NCBI RefSeq assembly: GCF_019710575.1
Contig: NZ_JAHWFK010000007.1
Coordinates: forward strand, 248,001-312,000
DNA from: Paractinoplanes polyasparticus
GTDB taxonomy: Bacteria; Actinomycetota; Actinomycetes; Mycobacteriales; Micromonosporaceae
Length of the DNA stretch: 64,000 nt
Reading direction: 5' to 3'
Part shown: piece after piece, positions 15,569 to 23,333 of the stretch
Numbering within the stretch: the first letter of the stretch is position 1
How the letters are laid out: each line of letters begins with the position of its first letter
Notes under the pieces: generated by a model
Database searches by the model: none
What the model saw: the letters and a program-made list of their open reading frames with translations, nothing else
What the model was told of the DNA's origin: nothing
Position numbers and translations under genes: made by a program

Positions 15569-18500
15569 TCAGTCCGGCGCTGGTCCTGATTGTGCGGTCC
15601 GCTTGCGCCTCGCAGTGGGCGGTATCCACACCGATCTAGCCGCCTTCGAATCGAGGACGCGGATCCTGAATGGCCGTTGAACATCAACCCGTACACTAGC
15701 CTGAATATCATCAACAGTCATTTGATTCGCTGGGGGAGTGTTGCGCCCGCGATTCCAATGCCGGATGGTCTTTTCAGCCGAAGATAGATCCATACGCCGA
15801 ATATCGCAGGTGGGCAATGCGGGGTTTCCGTTCTCGTCCAATACCTCCCCAATTTCTGCGAAATGCGAGACGTCAATTGCGTATAGTCGGTCGCTTTCAG
15901 TGGTGCGCCAGCCAATAGCCGGGATGCCGAGGATCTCGCCCACGAAAAAATCGTTAATTTTGCCCCCTTCGTGTTCCCGCTGCCAGCGTGGGGGAAGCCC
16001 TAGCTTCGATAATACTTGATGATCAGAGGGAAGCACGATTAATGACGGACTGTAACCATCGTCCTTGAGTTTCTGCAGGGTCTGTTCAAGTCTAGAGGAA
16101 ATTGGGCCCTTGCCTGTCAGTTTGGGCGAGTTCTTTTCAATCGCTTTAATCAAGGCCTCAAGCTCACCGAAGGCCAAACCCCGACCGTACTCCCTAGCGT
16201 GATGGTCTAGGCCCACGAAATTGGTTGGATTGACAAAAAGACCTTTGGGCTCGAGTTTTGGGGGGAAGCCAAGTCGCTTACCCTGTAGCGACTCCAAGTC
16301 GATTGGCGTTATGGGTGTGTCGCACAGTTCCAAAAGCGACGGCACAAGTCGAGTTTCCTTCCAGGCTTCTATCACAAAGGCGCGGAATTCATCAACCTTT
16401 GCAGGGTCTAAGGCCTGTGCAATAAGCGATTCTCGCTCCAAGTCGACTTGTCGACGTCGGGCTTCATCTAATTCCTGGAGGATTGCAGATGCAGATGACT
16501 GGGCCGAGTTTGCATCGAGCCCAATCTGTTCCAGTAATGACTGGGTTGCCAACTCTTCGACCAGATATTTGACGCGGTCTATTCTCGCTTGAGTCATCCA
16601 TCCGGACGGCGGAATGCGGCTAGGGCTGCCATTCGTGAAGAGGAGTAACGCGATCGCTCGCAGGAGTGGACCTTCGTCGTCAATGAAATGGGCCTCACCA
16701 GAGGGCAGGGCGGACATCACCCAATCCGAAAGCGGACCCTTATCTCTCTCGAATGCGAGTTCGACGGCGGTTTGAACGAGATTTAGGTCATTGAGTGACC
16801 GTGCGAGGTTCACTAGGACGCGCTGGACCTCATCGCCCAGGGGCTGTTGGAGTGAGATATGCAGTCCCCACCCCAGTAAGGACATTCTCAATGTCGCCCT
16901 TAGGCTGATCAACTCTTCCCGCATCTCGTTTACTTCGATTGCTTGACGTGCCTGCGCTTCTGTCATGCCTGATGACTGCTGAAGATCCGGGTGTTTTAAG
17001 ATCTGACGCGCAAGTATGTCGTCTGACTCGGGCCTCCAGTATCGCAACAGCTGCATGAACTCGCGATCAATCTCCTCGAAAAGCTTCACTTGCCCATTTT
17101 CAAGCAACCACCTAAGTGACTCAGTGATGCTTTTGAACAGAACTTTCGTCGCATCGCTTGCCTGCCGGCGTTCTTGGACAGTGCGGCCAGAATCTTGGAG
17201 GCGCGGGATAGCGCTGAACCGACATAGCTCAAGCTGATATCTGCAGGCGAGTGAATTGACCAGCTCAGCAAGTTCAGCGCGCCCCTCCCTCGGAAAGCGC
17301 AGCGCGGACCTAGCAAGGCCTACTGCGCCGTTTAGGACGTCAGGAGCGTCCAGCTCGATTGCTTCGCTGCCTACCTGGTAAGAAACTCCGAGTAGAGACG
17401 TTGAATGATCACGCAGTCCTTTCTCGATCGAGACGTCGAGCAGCGCCCATAGATCTTTTCGCAGAGCGTCCATTGGAGTCAGTGTGAAAAACCGAAATTG
17501 ATTGAGGAAGTCTCCCGCTAAACGTTGTCCGTAAGCCGCCCACGCCCGTGGGAGGGCTAGCCAAAGTTCCGTATACGTATCGGCTACCGCCGTTACACCC
17601 GAGCTTGACTCGGACCTTACGGCCTCGAGGCCTTCCTCCTTTATCTGAGCAAGCAGATTTGCCAGACGATCGTCCCGCCTTCTGGGGGTTAGTGCGAATA
17701 TCGTTCGTTGCCGACCCGTGGATCGCGAGATCTTTCCAGCTAGTAATGGCGTATCGGCGTTGACGCGATCTCCTATGGTGGCAAGCACCCGGAGACTTTC
17801 GGCGGAACGAGATTTAGACAACAGCCGGGTAAGGTTGATGTCGAAAATTGATCCGGCTCCTACGGCTTTTTCGAGGGTTATGCCGACGTCGCCATGGAAT
17901 ACGGTTCGAACTTCGATTGAGTGAGTTTTCGAAACCTCGTGAAGGCGATTTAGTGCGATGCGTTCGATAGCTTCTTCGCGAACTAAGCCATCCACTGTTC
18001 GCCGAACTTCGCTCAACCTCTGTGTCCGCAACCACCCTGCATCAACAATCTTCATGGCTCGGGAGACGAGGAATGGCACTGCTGCAATGCCCATTACGGA
18101 GACGGCGGCAACCAAGTGGGTAGCTGTAGCGGGTGGCTTATCCGAAGACCACAGGAGGACTACAGGAATGGATGCCAGTCCGGCGCCGCCAAGCATCAGA
18201 TACTGAGCCATGCCCGAGCGGCCGGCGTATTCCCAGATCGGTATTCCAGGTCGGGACCTTGTTAGGCCCTCAAATGCGAACAGCACTACCGCTGTTACAA
18301 GCGCGAGGATAGACCCCTCAACTTGCCAGAGTAGTCCGAGAATATTTCTAGCGTCTCCACTGCTTTGGAATACTTTGAGGCCGGTGTGGCCTCTCGAAAA
18401 CCAGGATGTGCGAGTCTCTGCGGTAGCGATTGCGAGGACAATAAGGGGGATAAATAGTGGAAGGAAGTAAGGAAGTGACAATGCTTCCCATGACTTTGAA

Positions 18501-18661
18501 AAAAGTTTGTACTGCCTAGTCTTTATGCCCGCCTCGCGCTGCACGGCTTGAAGGGTTCGAGTCGCTTGCCAGCGCAGTGAACTCCTTCGCCAGAAGTAGG
18601 TCTGGGCCTGTGCTGCCCAGTGCCGATTGGCTATCACCGCAGATATGTCCAAGATCTCCAA
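15569..18661 (-). CDS. Large membrane protein of unknown function (island)
   Basis: A 1030-residue protein I do not recognise. Four membrane helices cluster near residues 61-81, 110-131, 151-171 and 181-201. A long, mostly alpha-helical cytoplasmic part follows (about 205-800), then a C-terminal mixed alpha/beta region (about 800-1000) with patterns such as SLIVLPSDHQVLSKLG and GEILGIPAIGWRTTESDRLY. The four-helix N-terminus recalls DUF2254-type membrane proteins, but I cannot show homology. GC is near 53% and codon use is far more AT-tolerant than in neighbours, a sign of recent transfer. The TTG start at 18661 is weakly supported; GTG 18637 is an alternative. Confidence 0.7.
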   Translation of the reverse strand: MEILDISAVIANRHWAAQAQTYFWRRSSLRWQATRTLQAVQREAGIKTRQYKLFSKSWEALSLPYFLPLFIPLIVLAIATAETRTSWFSRGHTGLKVFQSSGDARNILGLLWQVEGSILALVTAVVLFAFEGLTRSRPGIPIWEYAGRSGMAQYLMLGGAGLASIPVVLLWSSDKPPATATHLVAAVSVMGIAAVPFLVSRAMKIVDAGWLRTQRLSEVRRTVDGLVREEAIERIALNRLHEVSKTHSIEVRTVFHGDVGITLEKAVGAGSIFDINLTRLLSKSRSAESLRVLATIGDRVNADTPLLAGKISRSTGRQRTIFALTPRRRDDRLANLLAQIKEEGLEAVRSESSSGVTAVADTYTELWLALPRAWAAYGQRLAGDFLNQFRFFTLTPMDALRKDLWALLDVSIEKGLRDHSTSLLGVSYQVGSEAIELDAPDVLNGAVGLARSALRFPREGRAELAELVNSLACRYQLELCRFSAIPRLQDSGRTVQERRQASDATKVLFKSITESLRWLLENGQVKLFEEIDREFMQLLRYWRPESDDILARQILKHPDLQQSSGMTEAQARQAIEVNEMREELISLRATLRMSLLGWGLHISLQQPLGDEVQRVLVNLARSLNDLNLVQTAVELAFERDKGPLSDWVMSALPSGEAHFIDDEGPLLRAIALLLFTNGSPSRIPPSGWMTQARIDRVKYLVEELATQSLLEQIGLDANSAQSSASAILQELDEARRRQVDLERESLIAQALDPAKVDEFRAFVIEAWKETRLVPSLLELCDTPITPIDLESLQGKRLGFPPKLEPKGLFVNPTNFVGLDHHAREYGRGLAFGELEALIKAIEKNSPKLTGKGPISSRLEQTLQKLKDDGYSPSLIVLPSDHQVLSKLGLPPRWQREHEGGKINDFFVGEILGIPAIGWRTTESDRLYAIDVSHFAEIGEVLDENGNPALPTCDIRRMDLSSAEKTIRHWNRGRNTPPANQMTVDDIQASVRVDVQRPFRIRVLDSKAARSVWIPPTARRKRTAQSGPAPD

Positions 18662-18804
18662 CGCCCTTAATGAGGCAGCAGTTGGTCGACAGCCTAAGCC
18701 ATTCGCTGCCTCGGGGTGATAGTGCAGATCGTCCAGATGTCAATCCTAAGTCGGTCAACCGCGGAAGTACCTTAGCTCGATCTACCGTGCTGGTTGCCGG
18801 GGGA

Positions 18805-19131
18805 TCAAGCAGTCCCAGAACTGTTCGGCTCGCTGGACAAGCCAAGCTGCTCGCGTGCCGTCTCTAGCTGCTCCCGTCGTTCCTCGTCGGTCAGGGCTGC
18901 CTGCCATTGCTGGAAGCCTCCGACGGCTTCGGTGAGGGGCTCGGCGTACGCCGAGCTTTTGCCGAGATCTCGCAGTTGGATGCGGCCGTCGAGGAGGTCT
19001 CGGGCCATCTCGGCGAGGTCGGATCCGGCGGCGCCGTTCTTGAGCCGGTCGAGGGCGCTTTTGATGGCTCGAGCCGTGGCGGGGTTGCCGGCCATCTGCT
19101 CGAGGTCGCGGTTCAAGTTGTCGTCGGTCAT
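18805..19131 (-). CDS. Small helical protein of T7SS-like operon
   Basis: A 108-residue, charged, predicted helical protein with no signal peptide or cysteine. It is last in a four-gene operon. Its ATG follows the stop of the WXG-like gene after one base (TGA-C-ATG), implying coupled translation. Its constant position behind a WXG-type protein suggests a chaperone, immunity or partner role, but that is inference. No domain is recognised. A 143-bp gap separates it from the large membrane-protein gene. Confidence 0.7.
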   Translation of the reverse strand: MTDDNLNRDLEQMAGNPATARAIKSALDRLKNGAAGSDLAEMARDLLDGRIQLRDLGKSSAYAEPLTEAVGGFQQWQAALTDEERREQLETAREQLGLSSEPNSSGTA

Positions 19132-19132
19132 G

Positions 19133-19852
19133 TCAGTTTCCGGGGCCGGTGTAGGCGGTGGCAGGCAGGGGGACCGCGTTGAGGTCCCCGCCTTGGTAGG
19201 CGGCGTCCATGACGGCGCCGAACAGGCCGAGGATGACCGTGCCTGCGGTGTTGATGAGAACCGAGGCGTCGTTGATCAGTTGGAGCATGTCCAGCACTAT
19301 CAGGGCAGCAGCGCCGTACCCCGCTACCGCCCCGATGCCGGTCTCGATGAGGGCGGTCCCGGCGGCTGCGGCGATGCCGGCCAAGATGGCCTTGTCGGCC
19401 AGCGCCTGGAGGAGGTTGCCGAGCTGGTTCGATAGCTGCCACGCCCCTTGGGCGGCCTTGTGGTAGCTGTCCTGGGTCTTGGCAATGGCGAACTGCTGGC
19501 CGCTGGTGGCGGCGGCGAGGTCGGAGAAGTATTTGTAGGCCGCGTCGCTGGCGTTGCCGTCCCAAGAGGCGTCGAGTCGCAGCATGCCAGTCTGGATGTT
19601 GATGCCCATCTGCTGCATGCACTGGGCGAGGTTGGCCATGGCGTCGCCGAACTTCCAGAGCCTCTCCCAGTCGCCGCTGAGCCAGTCGGTCATCCAGCCG
19701 AACACGTCGACGCCGGTGAGCTTCTCGATGGCAGCGTTCAACCAGGCTGACGGGCTGACGTAGTTGAAGAGGTCGATTGGGTTGACAAAGCCCTGGCTGA
19801 TGCTGTCGTCAGGCTTGGCCGGCTCCAGGAGGAACCTCGTTGGGTCGTCCAT
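19133..19852 (-). CDS. WXG100/PPE-like type VII secretion substrate
   Basis: A 239-residue protein with the type VII hallmark Trp97-Asp-Gly99 in a helical hairpin context (LRLDASWDGNASDAAYKYF), typical of actinobacterial WXG100-superfamily proteins. The C-terminal third (about residues 155-215) is a Gly/Ala-rich hydrophobic stretch that could insert into a membrane or form a pore. No enzymatic toxin domain is visible. It is third in the coupled operon, 21 bp after the EspC-like gene. No EccC ATPase or other core gene lies in this window, so any secretion would use a system encoded elsewhere. Confidence 0.75.
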   Translation of the reverse strand: MDDPTRFLLEPAKPDDSISQGFVNPIDLFNYVSPSAWLNAAIEKLTGVDVFGWMTDWLSGDWERLWKFGDAMANLAQCMQQMGINIQTGMLRLDASWDGNASDAAYKYFSDLAAATSGQQFAIAKTQDSYHKAAQGAWQLSNQLGNLLQALADKAILAGIAAAAGTALIETGIGAVAGYGAAALIVLDMLQLINDASVLINTAGTVILGLFGAVMDAAYQGGDLNAVPLPATAYTGPGN

Positions 19853-19873
19853 GTCGTTTCCCCCGTGGGCTGG

Positions 19874-20206
19874 TCAGTCCCTGGACACCGGCGGCCGTGG
19901 CGCAGCCGGGTACGAGGCGTCGACCTTCGCGGCGGAGGCTTCGTCGGCGGTCTCATACGTCGCGGCCAGTTGTTTAAGGGCCGTGTCGGAGGTGTCGAGC
20001 AGGTCGCCCAGGTGGCCGAGCATCCGGTTGAGGGCATCGACGAAGTTGTCATGCGACGGCATGACGGTTCCGATCAGACCCTTCTCGTGGGCGCTGAGCA
20101 GACCGTGCTTGTTCACGTAGCTCCTGGCAGCGTTTGCGGCTTGACGTACCGCGGCGAGATCGGCGCCGTACTGGCGGACCGCTTCGGGTTCGACGCGGAA
20201 GCTCAT
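19874..20206 (-). CDS. EspC-like type VII secretion target protein
   Basis: A 110-residue helical protein resembling the ESX-1-secretion-associated EspC family (PF10824). It has an N-terminal segment FRVEPEAVRQYGADLAAVRQAA, a central region with conserved aromatics, and a long C-terminal helix LLDTSDTALKQLAATYETAD with the Y-x-x-x-D secretion signal (Tyr-Glu-Thr-Ala-Asp). That signal directs export through type VII systems. The start overlaps the upstream stop by one base (TGATG). It probably pairs with the downstream WXG-like protein as a heterodimer. Confidence 0.8.
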   Translation of the reverse strand: MSFRVEPEAVRQYGADLAAVRQAANAARSYVNKHGLLSAHEKGLIGTVMPSHDNFVDALNRMLGHLGDLLDTSDTALKQLAATYETADEASAAKVDASYPAAPRPPVSRD

Positions 20207-20523
20207 CAGTCCCCCATGGAATTCAGGATGACGCCAGTGGCGATGAGCAGGGCCAAACCGATCACCCCGTATAGGGCGCAGGTGCGCAACAGTGTCTTTG
20301 CTTGCTCCGGGTCATCGGCGCGGTGGAGCTTGATCGCATCACGCGCGGAGATGTAAAAGGCGACCCCCGGCAGCAGCAGGAACGCGTAGCCCAGGATGGG
20401 AAGCGTGTTGCCGGTGGCAACACCGATCATCGCAGCTAGCAGAGTCAGCAGGTAGGCGAAGGTCAGGAGCAGAGCAAGCTTGCCGACGACAAGCTGTAAC
20501 TCCCTCACAGGATTACGCACCAC
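20206..20523 (-). CDS. Small multi-helix membrane protein (island)
   Basis: A 105-residue membrane protein, first gene of the type VII-like operon. Three to four hydrophobic helices are visible: LALLLTFAYLLTLLAAMIGV, TLPILGYAFLLLPGVAFYI and TCALYGVIGLALLIATGVIL. No family is recognised. It shares one base with the EspC-like start. The GTG or ATG before VRNP needs confirmation; the coordinate given is the longest start with matching codon use. Confidence 0.65.
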   Translation of the reverse strand: MVRNPVRELQLVVGKLALLLTFAYLLTLLAAMIGVATGNTLPILGYAFLLLPGVAFYISARDAIKLHRADDPEQAKTLLRTCALYGVIGLALLIATGVILNSMGD

Positions 20524-20757
20524 GTCACCTTCCGATTCCGGTCATCACTGCTTCGCCAGACCCGCGCAGCTCCCTGCCAGGTTGAGCCGGCCGGATCTTG
20601 CCCGGGTGAGTAGTTCTCTCGGCGGCCATGACCCTCTCCGTACCCCGTAGGCCTTTCCCTGGGTTGAACGGTAGTAGTCGATGGATAGTTGCTGAGCGAC
20701 TAGCTGCTGGGTGACAAGTGTACCGGGTGTTGAAGATGTCTTTGTTTTGTAGATCGT

Positions 20758-20988
20758 ATGGCTGTCGTCACCAATGGTTTGTGGCATGAGAATGGAACCG
20801 CCATCTTCACGGGCATGCTCGAACACGGGGTCGAGATCAAAGCGTTGTCGGCTAACCCATGGCCGGCGATGAAATGGACGCCTCCCAGGACAGCTTCCGG
20901 CGGCATCGACCGGCGCAAGGTCGCCAATCCGATGCAGGTGCGCACCCTGCTCACCGCCGTACATGATCAGGGCAGGGTGGGACCACGG
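20758..20988 (+). pseudogene. Tyrosine integrase relic
   Basis: About 77 residues that read as the end of the core-binding domain and the start of the catalytic domain of an actinobacterial tyrosine integrase. Recognisable stretches are LEHGVEIKALSANPWPAMKW, IDRRKVANPMQVRTLLTAV and HDQGRVGPR. The frame then diverges and stops at 21009. The catalytic Arg/His/Tyr region is missing. The relic points towards the intact tRNA at 21633, the usual position of int next to its attachment site. A TGA lies at 20731-20733 upstream in frame, so the N-terminal part is lost too. Confidence 0.75.
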
Positions 20989-21632
20989 AACGCATCAACG
21001 CGACCTTGACAAATGCACTGAAGCCCACTGACGGTCGCGGGGGATCTATCGGCTTGCTCCGGTCGTGGGGCGGCGGATGGCCCGCCGGGGCGCGCAGCCA
21101 CACGCATACCAACGAGCGGACGACGGCTTGGGCGCCCGGAGCATCCCCGTCGGAGACGCCGTAACCGCAACTACGCATGGCCTGGGGCACGCTTGCCGCG
21201 CTTCTCTTCCCCTGGGCCCCGTTCGTCGTCTCGGCGGCCCACTCGTCCGGCCTTCACAGCCAGCCAGCAGACATTCGGTGGCTAGCCCCGCCTGGCTGCC
21301 GGGGTGGGGGTCGCGACGCGCCCTCGTCGGCGCAGTGAGAGGCTCGTTCGGCGCCTTGAAGACGTGCAGACGGTTTGAACAGCATCGGCCCGGTCGGCCT
21401 TTCGGGTCTCACGACCTGCGTGGCAGACTCGTATGACGACGTGAGTGACTTCACCGAGTGTTGGCCCTGCTGATGGACCCGGTCCAGCAATAGTCGCCCT
21501 ACGGAACTTCGGCACCGGTTCGGCAAGATTGGTCGTTGACAGTCGACGACGGCTAGATTCGGCCGGACGGCCACAGAGTGCCAGTAACCGCATTTCTGCT
21601 GGTCGATGGCCCTGCTACCTGGTGAATATGGG
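20989..21632. other. Degraded island right end
   Basis: About 640 bases between the integrase relic and the tRNA with no convincing gene. Short frames on both strands lack ribosome sites and motifs. It likely represents decayed integrase and excisionase sequence. Confidence 0.5.
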
Positions 21633-21704
21633 TGCCCCCGGCAGGATTCGAACCTGCGCTTTCGCCTCCGGAGGGCGACGCTCTATCCCCTGAGCTACGG
21701 GGGC
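21633..21704 (-). tRNA. tRNA-Arg (anticodon CCG)
   Basis: On the minus strand the gene opens GCCCCCGTAGCTCAGGGG and folds into a full cloverleaf: 7-bp acceptor stem GCCCCCG/CGGGGGC, D arm GCTC/GAGC, anticodon stem TCGCC/GGCGA with loop CTCCGGA, and T arm GCAGG/CCTGC around TTCGAAT. The CCA end is not encoded. A -10-like TAGGCT (21718-21723) lies 14 nt upstream. It reads CGG codons. Its 3' half was supplied by the island and stays intact. Confidence 0.95.
21635..21682 (-). repeat. att repeat inside intact tRNA-Arg
   Basis: The partner of the 48-bp direct repeat at 15259-15306, marking the right junction of the island. Confidence 0.9.
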
Positions 21705-21739
21705 TCAGTGGTTTCAGAGCCTAGCAGGCACCGGAGAGA

Positions 21740-21765
21740 GCCCGCCAACCGGTATCGGGGCGGGC
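21740..21765 (-). terminator. Terminator of the DUF3105-DUF305 operon
   Basis: A GCCCGCC/GGCGGGC 7-bp stem just after the DUF305 stop codon. It lies immediately upstream of the tRNA promoter. Confidence 0.5.
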
Positions 21766-21767
21766 AC

Positions 21768-22433
21768 TCACGCCGGCTGGAGGTCTTTCAGCAGGCTGTC
21801 GATCAGGGCGAGTTCCCCCTGCTGGCCGGCGACCATCGTCTGGGCCAGCCAGTCGATGTTCTCGTCGTCGGAGAGCTCGATCGCCTCCTGCGCCATGTGG
21901 ATGCCGCCCAGGTGGTGGGCTCGCATCAGGGTCAGGAACTGGATGTCGAGGGCGTTTCCGGTGGCCTTGCGCAGGCTGTCGAGCTGCTCGGGGGTGGCCA
22001 TGCCGGGCATCAGGCCGTTGACCACCGAGCCCGCGGAGTTCGGCATCCAGGCCATGGGGGCCTCGGTGCCGGTGGGGCTGAGATCCCAGTCGCGCAGCCA
22101 GGCCTGCATGTAGCCGATCTGGCCGTGCTGGGTCAGGGCGATGTCACCGGCGAGGGTGACGATGCGCGGGTTCGACGAGTTCGCGTGGGCGGTCATCGAC
22201 ATCTCGACGGCCTGGGCGTGGTGGGTCGACATGTCGCGCAGGAAGCCGGCTTCGACCGAGTCGGTGCCGGGGTGGGTGAAGCGGGGGATCACCAGGCCGG
22301 CGGCCACGCCGAGGGCGAGGCCGAGGATCAGGGTCGCGATGGCGATCCAGGGCTGTGTGCGCGGCGCGGCGCCGGGTGGACCGCCGGGAGCGGCGACCGA
22401 GGCCGCCGCTCCCGAGTCGGTGGAGACCGGCAT
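21768..22433 (-). CDS. DUF305 membrane-anchored protein
   Basis: A 221-residue protein with one N-terminal membrane helix (about residues 29-50) and an extracytoplasmic four-helix DUF305 domain. DUF305 is ferritin-like, and the His/Met-rich pairs expected of the family are present: FLRDMSTHHAQAVEMS near residue 65 and MRAHHLGGIHMA near 170. These suggest copper or other metal handling, though no enzyme activity is established. The start overlaps the DUF3105 stop by one base (TGATG). The pair is a recurrent actinobacterial module. Confidence 0.9.
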   Translation of the reverse strand: MPVSTDSGAAASVAAPGGPPGAAPRTQPWIAIATLILGLALGVAAGLVIPRFTHPGTDSVEAGFLRDMSTHHAQAVEMSMTAHANSSNPRIVTLAGDIALTQHGQIGYMQAWLRDWDLSPTGTEAPMAWMPNSAGSVVNGLMPGMATPEQLDSLRKATGNALDIQFLTLMRAHHLGGIHMAQEAIELSDDENIDWLAQTMVAGQQGELALIDSLLKDLQPA

Positions 22434-23248
22434 CAGTTGCCCGTGGCGGCGCCGTTGGGCGCGGCCTGGAGCGGGCCGGTGGTGGTGTTGCCGCTGGAGC
22501 AGGCGGCGCCGGGCTCCATGCTGGCGACCAGGCGGGTGTCCTGGATGAACTGGTCGATGCGGCTGTCGTTGACGTCGTCGACCTTGAGCTGGTAGCCCCA
22601 GACCTGGACGGAGACGTTCTTGTCGAGGCCCGCGTAGGGCGACATGAACGTGTATTCCTTGCCCTGGACCTTCTTCTGGAGCACTTCGATCTGGTCGGCC
22701 GGCAGGCCTTCCTTGTACGTCACCCAGACCGCGCCGTGCTCGAGGCTGTGCACCGCGTGCTCGTTGGCGATCGGCTTGTCGTAGACGTCGCCCATGCAGT
22801 TCTGCCACGCGCTGTTGTGGGCGCCGCCGACGGGCGGGCTCGTCACGTACGTCTGCGGGCCCTCTTTGTGGTCGCGGGCGTCGATCGCGGCGTTCTTCTG
22901 CTCGCGGTAGTTGGTGACGCCGGCGATCTCGGCGACCTTGTCCTCCCAGCCGCGGGAGCCCTGGACGGCGGCGAAGACGCCGTAGCCGATGATGCCGACG
23001 GCGATCAGCACGACCACGCCCGCCACCGCGATGGGGCCCCAGTTGCGGTTGCCGGCGACCTTGACCGGCGTGACCGGCTTGCGGCCCTTGCCGCTGCCTT
23101 TGCCCGCCGGGCCCTTGCCGGCGGGGCCTCGGCCTGCGGTCGCCTTCTTGGCGGCGGCGGCCTTGGCAGGGGGCTTACCCTGGCCGGAGGTCTTGTCGAC
23201 CTTGACGGACTGCGGGACCCGTTCGGGACCCGGCGCGCTCATGCTCAT
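22433..23248 (-). CDS. DUF3105 membrane-anchored protein
   Basis: A 271-residue protein with a cytoplasmic, Lys/Ala/Gly-rich disordered tail (about residues 1-68), one membrane helix (about 70-93) and an extracytoplasmic DUF3105 domain. Typical DUF3105 stretches are YVTSPPVGGAHNSAWQNCMG, VHSLEHGAVWVTY and MSPYAGL. The conserved His and Cys residues suggest metal or redox binding. The function is unknown. It is translationally coupled to the DUF305 gene and divergent from argS. A GAGG site precedes ATG 23248. Confidence 0.88.
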   Translation of the reverse strand: MSMSAPGPERVPQSVKVDKTSGQGKPPAKAAAAKKATAGRGPAGKGPAGKGSGKGRKPVTPVKVAGNRNWGPIAVAGVVVLIAVGIIGYGVFAAVQGSRGWEDKVAEIAGVTNYREQKNAAIDARDHKEGPQTYVTSPPVGGAHNSAWQNCMGDVYDKPIANEHAVHSLEHGAVWVTYKEGLPADQIEVLQKKVQGKEYTFMSPYAGLDKNVSVQVWGYQLKVDDVNDSRIDQFIQDTRLVASMEPGAACSSGNTTTGPLQAAPNGAATGN

Positions 23249-23333
23249 CGTGCCTCGTCGATTCTTGGGGAGAAGGATGGCGGGGCTCGGGTGGCCGCCG
23301 AGCGTCGAAGTCTACCCCCGATAGCATGGTTGA

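Larger units (their letters stand above)
15259..21682. mobile_element. Genomic island in tRNA-Arg(CCG)
   Basis: About 6.4 kb bounded by a 48-bp direct repeat of the tRNA-Arg 3' half. The intact tRNA is at the right end, and a truncated copy lies at the left with the old terminator beyond it. Contents: a 1030-residue membrane protein, a four-gene type VII-secretion-like operon, and an integrase relic pointing at the tRNA. Composition differs sharply from the chromosome: bases 16981-17040 hold 32 G/C, while a flanking sample 30001-30060 holds 46. The integrase remnant resembles those of actinobacterial integrative elements. No replication, transfer or excision genes remain, so the island looks fixed. 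Confidence 0.85.

Noticed and set aside
15600..18000. An HK97-capsid-like pattern in the C-terminus of the 1030-residue protein
   Set aside because: Only a loose match of spacing (GEILGIPAIGW); no supporting phage genes or fold evidence.
21410..21421. The plus-strand tetrapeptide HDLR, resembling the box II motif of tyrosine recombinases
   Set aside because: No surrounding similarity and a stop follows soon after; probably chance.
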